A DNA stretch of 16,115 bases from assembly GCA_017435185.1 (NCBI GenBank), contig JAFSFN010000111.1, forward strand, positions 1 through 16,115. Direction: 5' to 3'. Every line of letters begins with the position of its first letter. The stretch's first letter is position 1. The stretch comes from Clostridia bacterium (GTDB taxonomy: Bacteria; Bacillota; Clostridia; Christensenellales; CAG-138). Below the pieces are notes generated by a model. The model was not told where the DNA came from, did no database searches, and saw nothing but the letters and a program-made list of their open reading frames with translations. A program made the position numbers and the translations under genes. Positions 1 through 7,038 of this stretch are shown one piece after another.

Positions 1-327
1 ATAGCGCAGGCGATAATTTTTATATGCGAAAGTCCCAAGTCAAATTCGGTTGTGTGTGCTGTTGATGCGGCATTTGCGGATGCACAGCGCATCGCAGACG
101 AACCTGTTCCCATACATCTGAGAGATACACATTTCAAAGGTGCAGATACGCTTGGTCATGGCAAGGGCTATAAATATCCCCATGATTATGAAGGGCATTA
201 TGTGAAACAGGAATATATGCCCCCCTCGGTCAAGGGCAGAAAATATTATGTGCCGAGTGACATGGGCAATGAGGCTAAAATATTGGCAAATCATCAAAAA
301 AGAGAGGGTGTTACTCTTGATAAGTGA
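1..327 (+). CDS. rarA: Replication-associated recombination protein A (RarA/MgsA), C-terminal fragment
   Basis: This is the 3' end of a gene that enters the window already open in frame 1; 108 codons are present and the stop is TGA at 325-327. The translation has the C-terminal signature of RarA: an AIIFICESPKSNS stretch, the HLRDTHFKG segment, and a YKYPHDYEGHYVKQEYMP block followed by KGRKYYVPSD. RarA is a cytoplasmic tetrameric AAA+ ATPase of the clamp-loader superfamily that acts at stalled replication forks. The fragment covers only the helical oligomerisation domain; Walker A and B lie upstream of the window. The last 11 nt overlap the start of tldD, and tldD's ribosome binding site sits inside the rarA coding sequence, so the two are probably translationally coupled. 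The GTG at 52 is internal and not the real start. Confidence 0.93.
   Translation: MAQAIIFICESPKSNSVVCAVDAAFADAQRIADEPVPIHLRDTHFKGADTLGHGKGYKYPHDYEGHYVKQEYMPPSVKGRKYYVPSDMGNEAKILANHQKREGVTLDK
302..319 (+). promoter_or_regulatory. Ribosome binding site and TTG start for tldD inside rarA
   Basis: GAGAGG at 302-307 lies 9 nt before a TTG codon at 317. The translation from this TTG (MISEALAERVLQAALSTGG) begins where the TldD family normally begins. The GTG at 308 sits right on the Shine-Dalgarno sequence, and the upstream ATG/GTG codons in this frame would add residues encoded by rarA, so TTG 317 is preferred. Confidence 0.65.
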
Positions 328-1711
328 AGCATTGGCAGAAAGAGTACTGCAAGCCGCACTTTCAACAGGCGGAGATTATTCAGAACTGTATATGGAAGAT
401 GCTGAGAGCAATGTTTTATCCATGACTGATGGAAAGGTTGAAGATGCGTTGTATTCGCGCAGACAGGGTGCAGGTGTGCGTGTACTTCTTGGCGGAAGAA
501 GCGCATATGCTTATACAGCGGATACAAGCGAGGAAGCACTTATAAAAACAGCAAAAGCGGCTGCTGCGGCGATAAAAGGCGGCGAAAAGTGCGGCCTTTC
601 TCCGTTTGATGCTTCTGTACATGGAAAAGCATGGGAGATGGAAATACCCTTTTCTGAGATAAATAATAAAAACCGTGTTGCTCTGCTTAAAAACGGAACG
701 GCAGCCGCAAAAGCCGTTTCACCGAAGATAACACAGGTACGAGCATCCTATACGGATACCGATAAAAGAGTTTTTGTATGTTCAAGCAGCGGTATATGGT
801 CAAACGACAGACGATTCAGAACAAGGACCGCAATAAGTGCCGTTGCAAGTGATGGCAGTGAAGTGCAGACAGGCTCGGAAAGCCCGGGTATGGGCATGGG
901 CTTTGAAGCATATAAAATAATCGACACCGAAAAAGCGGGCAGGGAAGCGGCAAAAACAGCCTTGACAATGCTTACGGCTCCCGAATGTCCGTCCGGCTTT
1001 GTTCCTGTCGTGATAGATGGTGGCTTTGGCGGTGTCATTTTGCATGAAGCATGCGTCCATTCGCTCGAAGCGACGAGCGTTGCCAAGGGCAATTCTGAAT
1101 TTTGCGATAAGCTGGGCGAAAAAATAGCAAGCGATAAAGTTACTGCAATAGATGATGGTACACTCAAGGGCGAATGGGGCTCGATACTTTATGATGACGA
1201 GGGAAACAGAAGCCAAAGGAATGTGCTTATAAAAAACGGCATATTGAAGAGCTATCTTGTTGATATTGTGGGTTCAAGGCTCATGGGCCATCCCATAACG
1301 GGAAGTGCGCGCAGACAGAATTATATGTTTGCACCCACTTCCAGAATGACGAATACATTCTTTGCTCAGGGAAATGATGACTTCGATGAAATGATACGCA
1401 CAATGGGCAACGGTCTGTATGCAAAGAAGATGGGCGGCGGCTCGGTAAATCCGCTCACGGGCGAGTTTAATTTTGCCGTAATGGAAGGCTACTGGGTCAG
1501 GGACGGAAAGATATATTCTCCTGTTCGTGGAGCAACACTTGTCGGCAGAGGTGCCGAAGTTCTTATGAAGATAGACCGAGTAGGAAAGAATATGTGGTTC
1601 GGCCAAGGTATGTGCGGTTCGATATCCGGCAGTGTTCCCACAAATGTCGGTCAGCCGCCAATAAGAGTGGAATCCCTTACAGTGGGCGGAAAGGGCGGAA
1701 CACAATGGTGA
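317..1711 (+). CDS. tldD: Metalloprotease TldD (catalytic subunit of TldD/TldE)
   Basis: A 464-residue protein of the PmbA/TldD (modulator of DNA gyrase) family; this length is normal for TldD. Family knowledge: TldD and TldE form a cytoplasmic heterodimer with the active site in TldD, which degrades unfolded or natively flexible peptides through a narrow channel. In Escherichia coli it matures microcin B17 and removes the antitoxin CcdA. Sequence evidence: the zinc motif HExxxH is present as HEACVH at residues 243-248, after a glycine-rich GGFGGVIL segment. A conserved cysteine in GMCGSISGSVP (C433) matches the position of the fourth zinc ligand, and the C-terminal GQPPIRVE block is typical. 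The residue before the second histidine is valine where I would expect glycine; the ligands are intact. The gene overlaps rarA by 11 nt and its TGA lies in the pmbA start region (TGATG), implying one transcript. Confidence 0.93.
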   Translation: MISEALAERVLQAALSTGGDYSELYMEDAESNVLSMTDGKVEDALYSRRQGAGVRVLLGGRSAYAYTADTSEEALIKTAKAAAAAIKGGEKCGLSPFDASVHGKAWEMEIPFSEINNKNRVALLKNGTAAAKAVSPKITQVRASYTDTDKRVFVCSSSGIWSNDRRFRTRTAISAVASDGSEVQTGSESPGMGMGFEAYKIIDTEKAGREAAKTALTMLTAPECPSGFVPVVIDGGFGGVILHEACVHSLEATSVAKGNSEFCDKLGEKIASDKVTAIDDGTLKGEWGSILYDDEGNRSQRNVLIKNGILKSYLVDIVGSRLMGHPITGSARRQNYMFAPTSRMTNTFFAQGNDDFDEMIRTMGNGLYAKKMGGGSVNPLTGEFNFAVMEGYWVRDGKIYSPVRGATLVGRGAEVLMKIDRVGKNMWFGQGMCGSISGSVPTNVGQPPIRVESLTVGGKGGTQW

Positions 1712-3027
1712 TGGAAAATTTCGTAAATGAGCTTTTTGACATAGCATTAAAAAACGGCTGTGAAGCGGCTGAGGCGTATTATGCCGAGGGCGATGCTTTT
1801 GAAGCCGGCGTTCTTGACGGCGAACTTGATACATACAGTGTGAGCCATACATATGCGCTTAATCTGCGTGTAAACTATAAAGGCAAAACAGGCTATGCTT
1901 GCACTGAAAAAATATGTGATGCGCAGCAGCTTGTAAGGCACGCCATAGATAATGCACAGGCGATAGAGAGCGATGATATACAGCCGATGCAGGGGAAGTG
2001 CAGTTATAAAAGCGTAAGTAAGGAGCGAAGCGCAATACTTGACATGAGCGAGAGCGAACGCATAGCACTTGCTTTTGATATGGAGAGAAGAGTTAACTCG
2101 AAAAATGCGAGAGTTATGATGTGCAATGTTGCTTGCGAAGAAAGCTGCACAAGCATCAGAAATACGCTTGGTCTTTGTGCCAAAGTGTGCGATGCTGAGG
2201 CTCTTATATATACCAATGCTGTGGTAACGGAGGGCGAAGAGTCAAAGGACGGGTTCGCTTTCAGAAAAGGCAATGAAGCACTTGATATAAACGGATGTGC
2301 TGATGAAGCGGTAAAAGAAGCGGCGGAAGCAATCGGCGCTGAGCCTGTTGCGGGCGGAGAGTATCGAGCAGTATTCAGAAATGATGCGGCAGCTTCGCTT
2401 TTGGAATCATTTTTCCAAATGTTCTCGGCAGATGCGGCCCAGAAAGGCCTTTCGTTGCTTGCGGGAAGGGAAAATGAGAAGATAGGCTCGGATATGGTCA
2501 CCATAATAGATGATCCGTTCCATGAGTATGCACCGAGAGCTTTTGATGCACAGGGAGTTCCGTCCGTGACAACAACTGTTATCGAAAACGGCTTGCTAAA
2601 AACATTGCTGTATGACCTTAAAACAGCGTTTAAGGCAGGCAAGGAATCAACGAGCAATGCAGGTCGAGGAAGCGTGTTTGCGCCGACAAGCATAATGCCG
2701 TCAAATTTCTATATGCTTCCCGGTGAAAAATCAAGAGACGAATTGATTGAATTGCTTGGCAACGGTCTGTATATAACAGAAATATCGGGAACACATGCGG
2801 GCGTTAATACGGTATCGGGCGAATTTTCGCTTCTTGCAAAGGGACATTTGGTTGAAAACGGATGTATAATAAGACCGGTAGACAAAATAACCGTAAGCGG
2901 AACTTTTTTGGGATTCTTGCAAAGCATTGAACAAAAAGGTGATGACCTTAAATTCTCGATACCGCAGAGCGGTAATGTAGGAAGTCCGTCGTTGCTCGTA
3001 AAAAGCGTGCTTGTTGCGGGGAAATGA
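1705..3027 (+). CDS. pmbA: TldE/PmbA, non-catalytic partner of TldD
   Basis: A 440-residue PmbA/TldD-family protein directly following tldD. It has the family fold signatures (an N-terminal GCEAAEAYY-type segment, GRGSVFAPTSIMPSNFYMLPG, GNGLYITEISGTHAGVNTVSGEFSLLA) but no HExxxH zinc motif. That is the known difference between the inactive TldE and the catalytic TldD. Two starts are possible: ATG 1705, with AAAGGG at 1690-1695 at 9 nt spacing, or ATG 1711, which overlaps the tldD stop as TGATG with GGCGGA at 1694-1699. The choice changes the protein by two residues; I use 1705. Either way the coupling fits production of an equimolar heterodimer. No convincing terminator follows the TGA at 3025-3027. 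Confidence 0.92.
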   Translation: MVMENFVNELFDIALKNGCEAAEAYYAEGDAFEAGVLDGELDTYSVSHTYALNLRVNYKGKTGYACTEKICDAQQLVRHAIDNAQAIESDDIQPMQGKCSYKSVSKERSAILDMSESERIALAFDMERRVNSKNARVMMCNVACEESCTSIRNTLGLCAKVCDAEALIYTNAVVTEGEESKDGFAFRKGNEALDINGCADEAVKEAAEAIGAEPVAGGEYRAVFRNDAAASLLESFFQMFSADAAQKGLSLLAGRENEKIGSDMVTIIDDPFHEYAPRAFDAQGVPSVTTTVIENGLLKTLLYDLKTAFKAGKESTSNAGRGSVFAPTSIMPSNFYMLPGEKSRDELIELLGNGLYITEISGTHAGVNTVSGEFSLLAKGHLVENGCIIRPVDKITVSGTFLGFLQSIEQKGDDLKFSIPQSGNVGSPSLLVKSVLVAGK

Positions 3028-3113
3028 TTTCAGCTAAAAGCAGAAGTAATAGCTGTGACGAAAAAAGCGTATAAAAAATATTACACCGACAAGAAAATTT
3101 GCATAAAAAACTG

Positions 3114-3142
3114 TTGCAAAGTTGTGTAAGGTGAGTTACAAT
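3114..3142 (+). promoter_or_regulatory. Sigma-A promoter of the 86-residue peptide gene
   Basis: The -35 TTGCAA (3114-3119) and -10 TACAAT (3137-3142) are separated by exactly 17 bp. They match the consensus at 4 of 6 and 5 of 6 positions. Transcription would begin near 3149 and leave a leader of about 74 nt before the ATG at 3223. The position fits independent expression of the small peptide gene. Confidence 0.7.
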
Positions 3143-3145
3143 GAT

Positions 3146-3166
3146 CATACTTACATAATCAGTATG
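3146..3166 (+). promoter_or_regulatory. Inverted repeat at the predicted start of transcription
   Basis: CATACT (3146-3151) and its exact complement AGTATG (3161-3166) flank a 9-nt spacer, beginning about 4 nt after the -10 box and covering the predicted transcription start. It could be an operator half-site pair or a short 5' hairpin in the mRNA. Six base pairs in AT-rich DNA is weak evidence and no regulator gene is adjacent. Confidence 0.3.
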
Positions 3167-3222
3167 CTTTTATTCATGTAAATTGTAGCAGTATCTGGTT
3201 GTTTGGAAAGGCGGAAAGGGAA

Positions 3223-3483
3223 ATGAAAAAGGCTTATACAGCTCCTACTGTTTTGGTTGAAAACTTTAAGTTGAGCGAGCATATTGCGGCAAGTTGTGCT
3301 GAAATTGTAAATCATGCCGATGGCGTAAGCTGTATTCCGAAGGATGAATATATGGCCGGAACAGGCGTTTATGTGTTCATGTCAACTAACCCCAGTTGTT
3401 ATATTTGGTATGACAGCGGTATGGATCAGGGCGACTTGCCTTGCTACCATCAGCCCTCCGGTTGGAATTACTTCCAGTCTTAA
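3223..3483 (+). CDS. Small four-cysteine peptide with leader-like N-terminus, unknown function
   Basis: This is an 86-residue protein of no family I can name. The start is ATG 3223, preceded by a purine-rich site (AAAGGCGG within 3207-3214); the in-frame TTG at 3199 has no site and adds unlikely residues. The first 25 residues follow a pattern I have seen in many small hypothetical proteins of gut Clostridia: K-K-x-Y-x-x-P, then E-x-F-x-L, then I-A-A-x-C. Cysteines are at 25, 37, 59 and 74. The second half is rich in Tyr, Trp, Gly and Pro and ends FQS. There is no hydrophobic signal peptide or membrane segment. The gene has its own promoter and terminator, which suggests conditional or high expression. 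A peptide precursor (leader plus core), a disulfide- or metal-binding small protein, or a secreted factor are all possible. No radical SAM, lanthionine or other maturation enzyme is adjacent, so the precursor idea is inference only. Confidence 0.8.
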   Translation: MKKAYTAPTVLVENFKLSEHIAASCAEIVNHADGVSCIPKDEYMAGTGVYVFMSTNPSCYIWYDSGMDQGDLPCYHQPSGWNYFQS

Positions 3484-3510
3484 GTTTTCTGTAAATTAAA
3501 ACAAGAATAT

Positions 3511-3540
3511 GGCTTGCTTCTCTTGGAGCAAGCCTTTCTG
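3511..3540 (+). terminator. Rho-independent terminator, probably bidirectional
   Basis: A perfect 8-bp stem GGCTTGCT (3511-3518) / AGCAAGCC (3527-3534) with an 8-nt loop is followed by TTTCTGTTT on the plus strand, ending the small peptide transcript. Read from the other strand, the stem is followed by ATATTCTTGTTTT, so it may also end the convergent transporter operon, whose stop codon is at 3577-3579. Confidence 0.82.
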
Positions 3541-3576
3541 TTTATGATTATATTAATTTAGAGTATATGAGACCGC

Positions 3577-4995
3577 TTAGTATCCTATCGCAACACCTAA
3601 AAGCAGAATGAGAGATGTGATAATAAGCATTACAAGCTGAAGAAGCGCTGTCCATTTGAACCATTTTCCGTAGCTGACGCCTGCCATTGAAAGCCCTATC
3701 AAAAGTACGGCGTTGGTGGGGAAAAGCACATTTGTAAAGCCGTCTCCGAAAATGAACGCAAGTATCGACAGCTCGGGAGAGATGCCTGCAACCGAACACA
3801 GCGGTTTTATTATGGGCATTATCAGCATTGCTTTTGCTGAAGCCGAACCGATGAAAAGCTGAACGAACAATACAAGTGCATACAGTACGAGTATGCTTGC
3901 ATAAGGCGACATTCCCGAAAGAAGATCTATTGCGGCATGAACTATCGTATAAAGCACGCCGCCGTCGGTCATTATAAATTTTACCGATGAAGCGAATGCT
4001 ATCATTATTACTGCAGGAAGCATTGAAGCCGCTCCGCTTAAAAACCACTTAAACACTGCAGATATCTTTTTTGTAACGAGTGTGCCCGATACTATGCTGC
4101 CGATAAGGAAGCACAGTATGAGCATCGGTATTGAATAGCTTGCCGCAAACGCATATATAAGTATCAAAGCGGCAACGAGCACTGCAAAGAATATCAAATA
4201 TATTTTTGCTGTGCGGTCTGAGTTTTGGCTCTGTTCTTGAACGGATGCGTCAAGTTCCTTGTGCTTTTCTTTGTCTAAATCATAGGTGAGTGAAAGCATC
4301 GGGTTGCGCTCGAGTTTTTTTGCATAGCTTATAAGAAATACGCAGATAAGTCCGTATGTGAGAATAAAAAATAATATTCTGAGCCATACACCGCTTAATG
4401 CCTCGACCTGCATTATATCGGCGGCAACGCCTATCGAAAAAGGATTGGTTATTGCGGCTGCAAAACCGAAGCAGGCGGCAAGCATGCAGATTCCCAAACC
4501 CATCATCGTGTCAAAACCGAGCGAAAGAGAAATTATGATTATTATCGGAAGAAGTGCTACAAGCTCTTCAAACATTCCGAAGAATGAACCGAACAGCATG
4601 AAAACAAGTGCAGTAAGGCATATTACCGTGTGCTTTTTTGATGAGAAACGCTTAACCAGCTTGTTGACGAGTATTTTTATTCCGTTTGTGTTCTGCATGA
4701 CGGCAAAGAATCCCGATATGGTCAGAAGGAATAATGATACCATTATGATGTTTAGTGCATCGCTTGAAGAAAAAACGAGCAGGGGAGCCAAAAACCATTT
4801 CCAGACAGGGTAGGGGTCAACATCGGATTGAACATATGAGCCGCTTATGAGCTGACCGCTTTCATCAAAGCTGTATGTGCCCTGGGGTAAAAAATATGTG
4901 CTTGCTCCTGCTGTAATCATCATTGCAAGCAGAACAACCATTACCAGTATAAACGACTTTGCGCTGATACTTATGGGGTTTTTACTCTTTTCCAT
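3577..4995 (-). CDS. yfcC: YfcC/DcuC-type (C4-dicarboxylate carrier-like) integral membrane transporter
   Basis: A 472-residue polytopic membrane protein of the YfcC family, related to anaerobic C4-dicarboxylate carriers (DcuC type) and in the wider ion-transporter group. Roughly a dozen hydrophobic segments run from residue 14 to the C-terminus, with a charged cytoplasmic loop at about 226-262. Family motifs seen: GMFEELVALLPI (140-151), ITNPFSIGVA (182-191), GSASAKAMLIMPIIKPL (383-399) and FGDGFTNVLFPTNAVL (416-431), which form the paired re-entrant-type halves of the transporter. The substrate cannot be read from sequence; carboxylates, peptides or amino acids have all been proposed for relatives. 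The start is secure: ATG 4995 with a perfect AGGAGGA site (5001-5007 on the complement). It begins 1 nt after the stop of the upstream fusion gene, so it is co-translated with a lipid-modifying protein, though no functional link follows from that alone. Confidence 0.85.
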   Translation of the reverse strand: MEKSKNPISISAKSFILVMVVLLAMMITAGASTYFLPQGTYSFDESGQLISGSYVQSDVDPYPVWKWFLAPLLVFSSSDALNIIMVSLFLLTISGFFAVMQNTNGIKILVNKLVKRFSSKKHTVICLTALVFMLFGSFFGMFEELVALLPIIIIISLSLGFDTMMGLGICMLAACFGFAAAITNPFSIGVAADIMQVEALSGVWLRILFFILTYGLICVFLISYAKKLERNPMLSLTYDLDKEKHKELDASVQEQSQNSDRTAKIYLIFFAVLVAALILIYAFAASYSIPMLILCFLIGSIVSGTLVTKKISAVFKWFLSGAASMLPAVIMIAFASSVKFIMTDGGVLYTIVHAAIDLLSGMSPYASILVLYALVLFVQLFIGSASAKAMLIMPIIKPLCSVAGISPELSILAFIFGDGFTNVLFPTNAVLLIGLSMAGVSYGKWFKWTALLQLVMLIITSLILLLGVAIGY

Positions 4996-4996
4996 G

Positions 4997-6907
4997 TTAG
5001 TCCTCCTGTTTATTGTATTTATTGCTCATGATGATACTTGCGATATACCATTTTACGGCTTGGCGAGGATTTTCGGGGGCGAATGAATAATAATCCGAGC
5101 CGTGATATATCTCAAAATCTTCACCTGCACCGAAAAGCAGGCGGTATATCATATGCATCGGGAAATCAAGCGAGATTTGTTTGTTGTCCATCATGCCGTT
5201 GTAGCTGAGCCCGTTCTTGTTCAGAACACAAACGCCCTTTCCCACCGAATCGATTATATGCTTGCCGTCTCGCGACGGAACACGGAGCGTAACGTTGGCT
5301 TTCAGTTCGTAATCAGGGTTTTCCGCTTCGCTTTGGAGCTTTTCAAACTGGAAATCGTACCACTGCTGAGGGTTAGAAAAAGGTGCATTTTCGTCAATGA
5401 AAGTGTAACGATCGTTCATTGTGAGCGAGAAACCGCAGGTGCAGGATATCGTGTTTCCTTTCGTGGAAAGCGTATGTTCTTTCCCGCATTTCGGACAAAG
5501 ATACAGTATGTTTTCAAGACCCTTGGCAAGTGTGTTGCATTTATAATGCAGTTCGGGATGCTTTTCAAGCCATTCAAAATCGTTGAAATAAAGTTCGTTT
5601 TCAAGAACGGTCCTCACCTGCGAGACCGTCATGTTCTTTGTTTCGCCTTTCTCAAAAAGTTTTCTTGCGTTTATCTCAACAAGAGAACCTTTTCTAATGC
5701 CGCTTCCTGCTTTTGGACGAGCAAGATATGCGCCGTCAATATGAACGGCATACACGGGAAGCGCAGTGCTTTTTATAAATTCAACAGTGGAACGGTGAAT
5801 ACTTTCAAAACGGCCTACCGTGGAAAGCTGTGCTTCGGGCAGCAGTGCCAAATGACCGCCTGTTCGTATTACATTCATCGTGTTTTTAGCAGATTCAAAA
5901 TCGGGTGAGAACATTGACTTGGGCATACAGCCTGCGTTCCTAAGCAAAAATGCCAGCTCGCGCCTGAAAAAATAATAGCGAGCCGTTATGAAATTGAGCT
6001 TGTTGGGCACAAACACACGAGCCGCATAGTACCAGTCAAGGAATGATGGGTGATTGCTTACTATGATGCAGGGCTTTTCGATATTCTTGATTTTTGCATA
6101 CTGCTTGATGTTCAGCCTGGAACAGAACAGAATATTGCAGACAAAAGCTGCAACAAAATAAATGAATCCGTTCGGCTTTTTGACTTTTGTGGCAGTGGAA
6201 TAGGGGGCTGCCATACGGTTTATTGCATTGATTATAGCTTTTCTGTTTTTTGCAATCAATATGAGGGCAGCACAAAGCAGAACAAGAGTGAAAAGACCTG
6301 TATAAAGCCCGATGCCGACTGTGAGCGTGCCGAGTGCTATGCCGATACAAACTGAGGGTATGGCACTTACAAAAGTAAATAATATGTACTTGTGATATTT
6401 AAGTCCCGATGACGCGGCAAAGAAACATATAATGCCGTAAGGAATTGCCGGAAGTATGTAGAGTATGAAAATTATCGTAAAGAGCTTGTTTTGTGCTTTT
6501 GCTGATGAAAAATCTATGTCGATGTTTGCGTCAAGATATTTTGTCAGCTTGTTTCCGAATATGCGTGACATGAGGAACATAATTGTGTTTCCGATAAAAA
6601 CGCCTGCCATGCATATTATTAAAGCCCCCCAAAAACCATAGCCGATACCTGCAATAACCTGAAGCGGCTCGGCAGGGAAAACAGGCACAGCTATCTGAAG
6701 TGTTGAAAGAACCCCGATTATTACAGCGCCCTTTATGCCGAACAACAAGGAAAGTGCTTCACGCTTTTCCAAATCGGTCATGGAAGTGCTGACCAAAACG
6801 GAAATAAGTGAAGCTATCTCGTTTCTGTACAGCACAAACAGAAGTATCACGAAAGCGGATATAGCGGTAAAAGTGAAAATATAGCGTGTTTTTGAATTAT
6901 TTTTCAT
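4997..6907 (-). CDS. Fusion protein: DedA/VTT membrane domain + PlsC-type acyltransferase + zinc ribbon + PH-like tail
   Basis: A 636-residue protein with four regions. Residues 8-28 are a membrane anchor. Residues 55-220 form a DedA/TVP38/TMEM64-like VTT domain with FPAEPLQVIAGIGYGFWGA (78-96), ILPAIPYGI (151-159) and a GIALGT turn (188-193). Relatives of this domain flip lipids or lipid carriers across membranes. Residues 248-450 are a lysophospholipid acyltransferase (PlsC/LPLAT) domain with NHPSFLD (285-291), giving the catalytic HX4D as H286 and D291, GCMPK at 326-330, and LPEAQLS (356-362) where FPEGTRS is usual. Residues 471-491 hold CPKC...CTC, a zinc ribbon (C471, C474, C489, C491). 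Residues 535-625 are beta-rich and end in YYSFAPENPRQAVKW, resembling a bacterial PH/GRAM-like module. Likely role (inference): acylating a lysolipid at the inner membrane, perhaps coupled to its movement between leaflets. The start ATG 6907 follows GGAGAAGG. It heads a two-gene operon with the transporter. Confidence 0.85.
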   Translation of the reverse strand: MKNNSKTRYIFTFTAISAFVILLFVLYRNEIASLISVLVSTSMTDLEKREALSLLFGIKGAVIIGVLSTLQIAVPVFPAEPLQVIAGIGYGFWGALIICMAGVFIGNTIMFLMSRIFGNKLTKYLDANIDIDFSSAKAQNKLFTIIFILYILPAIPYGIICFFAASSGLKYHKYILFTFVSAIPSVCIGIALGTLTVGIGLYTGLFTLVLLCAALILIAKNRKAIINAINRMAAPYSTATKVKKPNGFIYFVAAFVCNILFCSRLNIKQYAKIKNIEKPCIIVSNHPSFLDWYYAARVFVPNKLNFITARYYFFRRELAFLLRNAGCMPKSMFSPDFESAKNTMNVIRTGGHLALLPEAQLSTVGRFESIHRSTVEFIKSTALPVYAVHIDGAYLARPKAGSGIRKGSLVEINARKLFEKGETKNMTVSQVRTVLENELYFNDFEWLEKHPELHYKCNTLAKGLENILYLCPKCGKEHTLSTKGNTISCTCGFSLTMNDRYTFIDENAPFSNPQQWYDFQFEKLQSEAENPDYELKANVTLRVPSRDGKHIIDSVGKGVCVLNKNGLSYNGMMDNKQISLDFPMHMIYRLLFGAGEDFEIYHGSDYYSFAPENPRQAVKWYIASIIMSNKYNKQED

Positions 6908-6939
6908 TCCTTCTCCCCAAAATATATGAGCGGTTCCTT

Positions 6940-6945
6940 ATTATA
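6940..6945 (-). promoter_or_regulatory. Possible -10 box for the minus-strand operon
   Basis: TATAAT read on the minus strand (6945 to 6940) lies 32 nt before the start of the fusion gene, a sensible place for a -10 element in this divergent intergenic region. No good -35 hexamer sits 16-18 bp upstream, so this is only a candidate. Confidence 0.35.
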
Positions 6946-6977
6946 ACCTTATATTTACAGTAAAATGAACGGTATCA

Positions 6978-7006
6978 TTGACGAGTTAACACTTTTTTGA
7001 TATATT
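6978..7006 (+). promoter_or_regulatory. Sigma-A promoter of the lipoprotein gene
   Basis: The -35 TTGACG (6978-6983) and -10 TATATT (7001-7006) have a 17-bp spacer, each matching 5 of 6 consensus bases. Transcription from about 7013 leaves a leader of about 26 nt that contains a full AAAGGAGG site (7021-7028). Confidence 0.8.
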
Positions 7007-7038
7007 TCAAACAATAAATAAAAGGAGGCGGCAAAGCA

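Noticed and set aside
3031..3055. CAGCTA...TAGCTG hairpin downstream of pmbA as a terminator
   Set aside because: Only 6 bp with a 13-nt loop, and it is followed by an A-run instead of a T-run, so it does not look like an intrinsic terminator.
5102..5908. Long plus-strand open frame of 268 codons antisense to the fusion gene
   Set aside because: It has no ribosome binding site, an unnatural Cys/Phe-rich composition, and lies wholly inside the well-supported minus-strand gene with clear domain motifs. It is a coding shadow.
3577..6907. Transporter and fusion gene as dedicated export machinery for the 86-residue peptide
   Set aside because: YfcC-type proteins carry small metabolites, the operon is on the opposite strand behind a terminator, and nothing ties it to peptide export.
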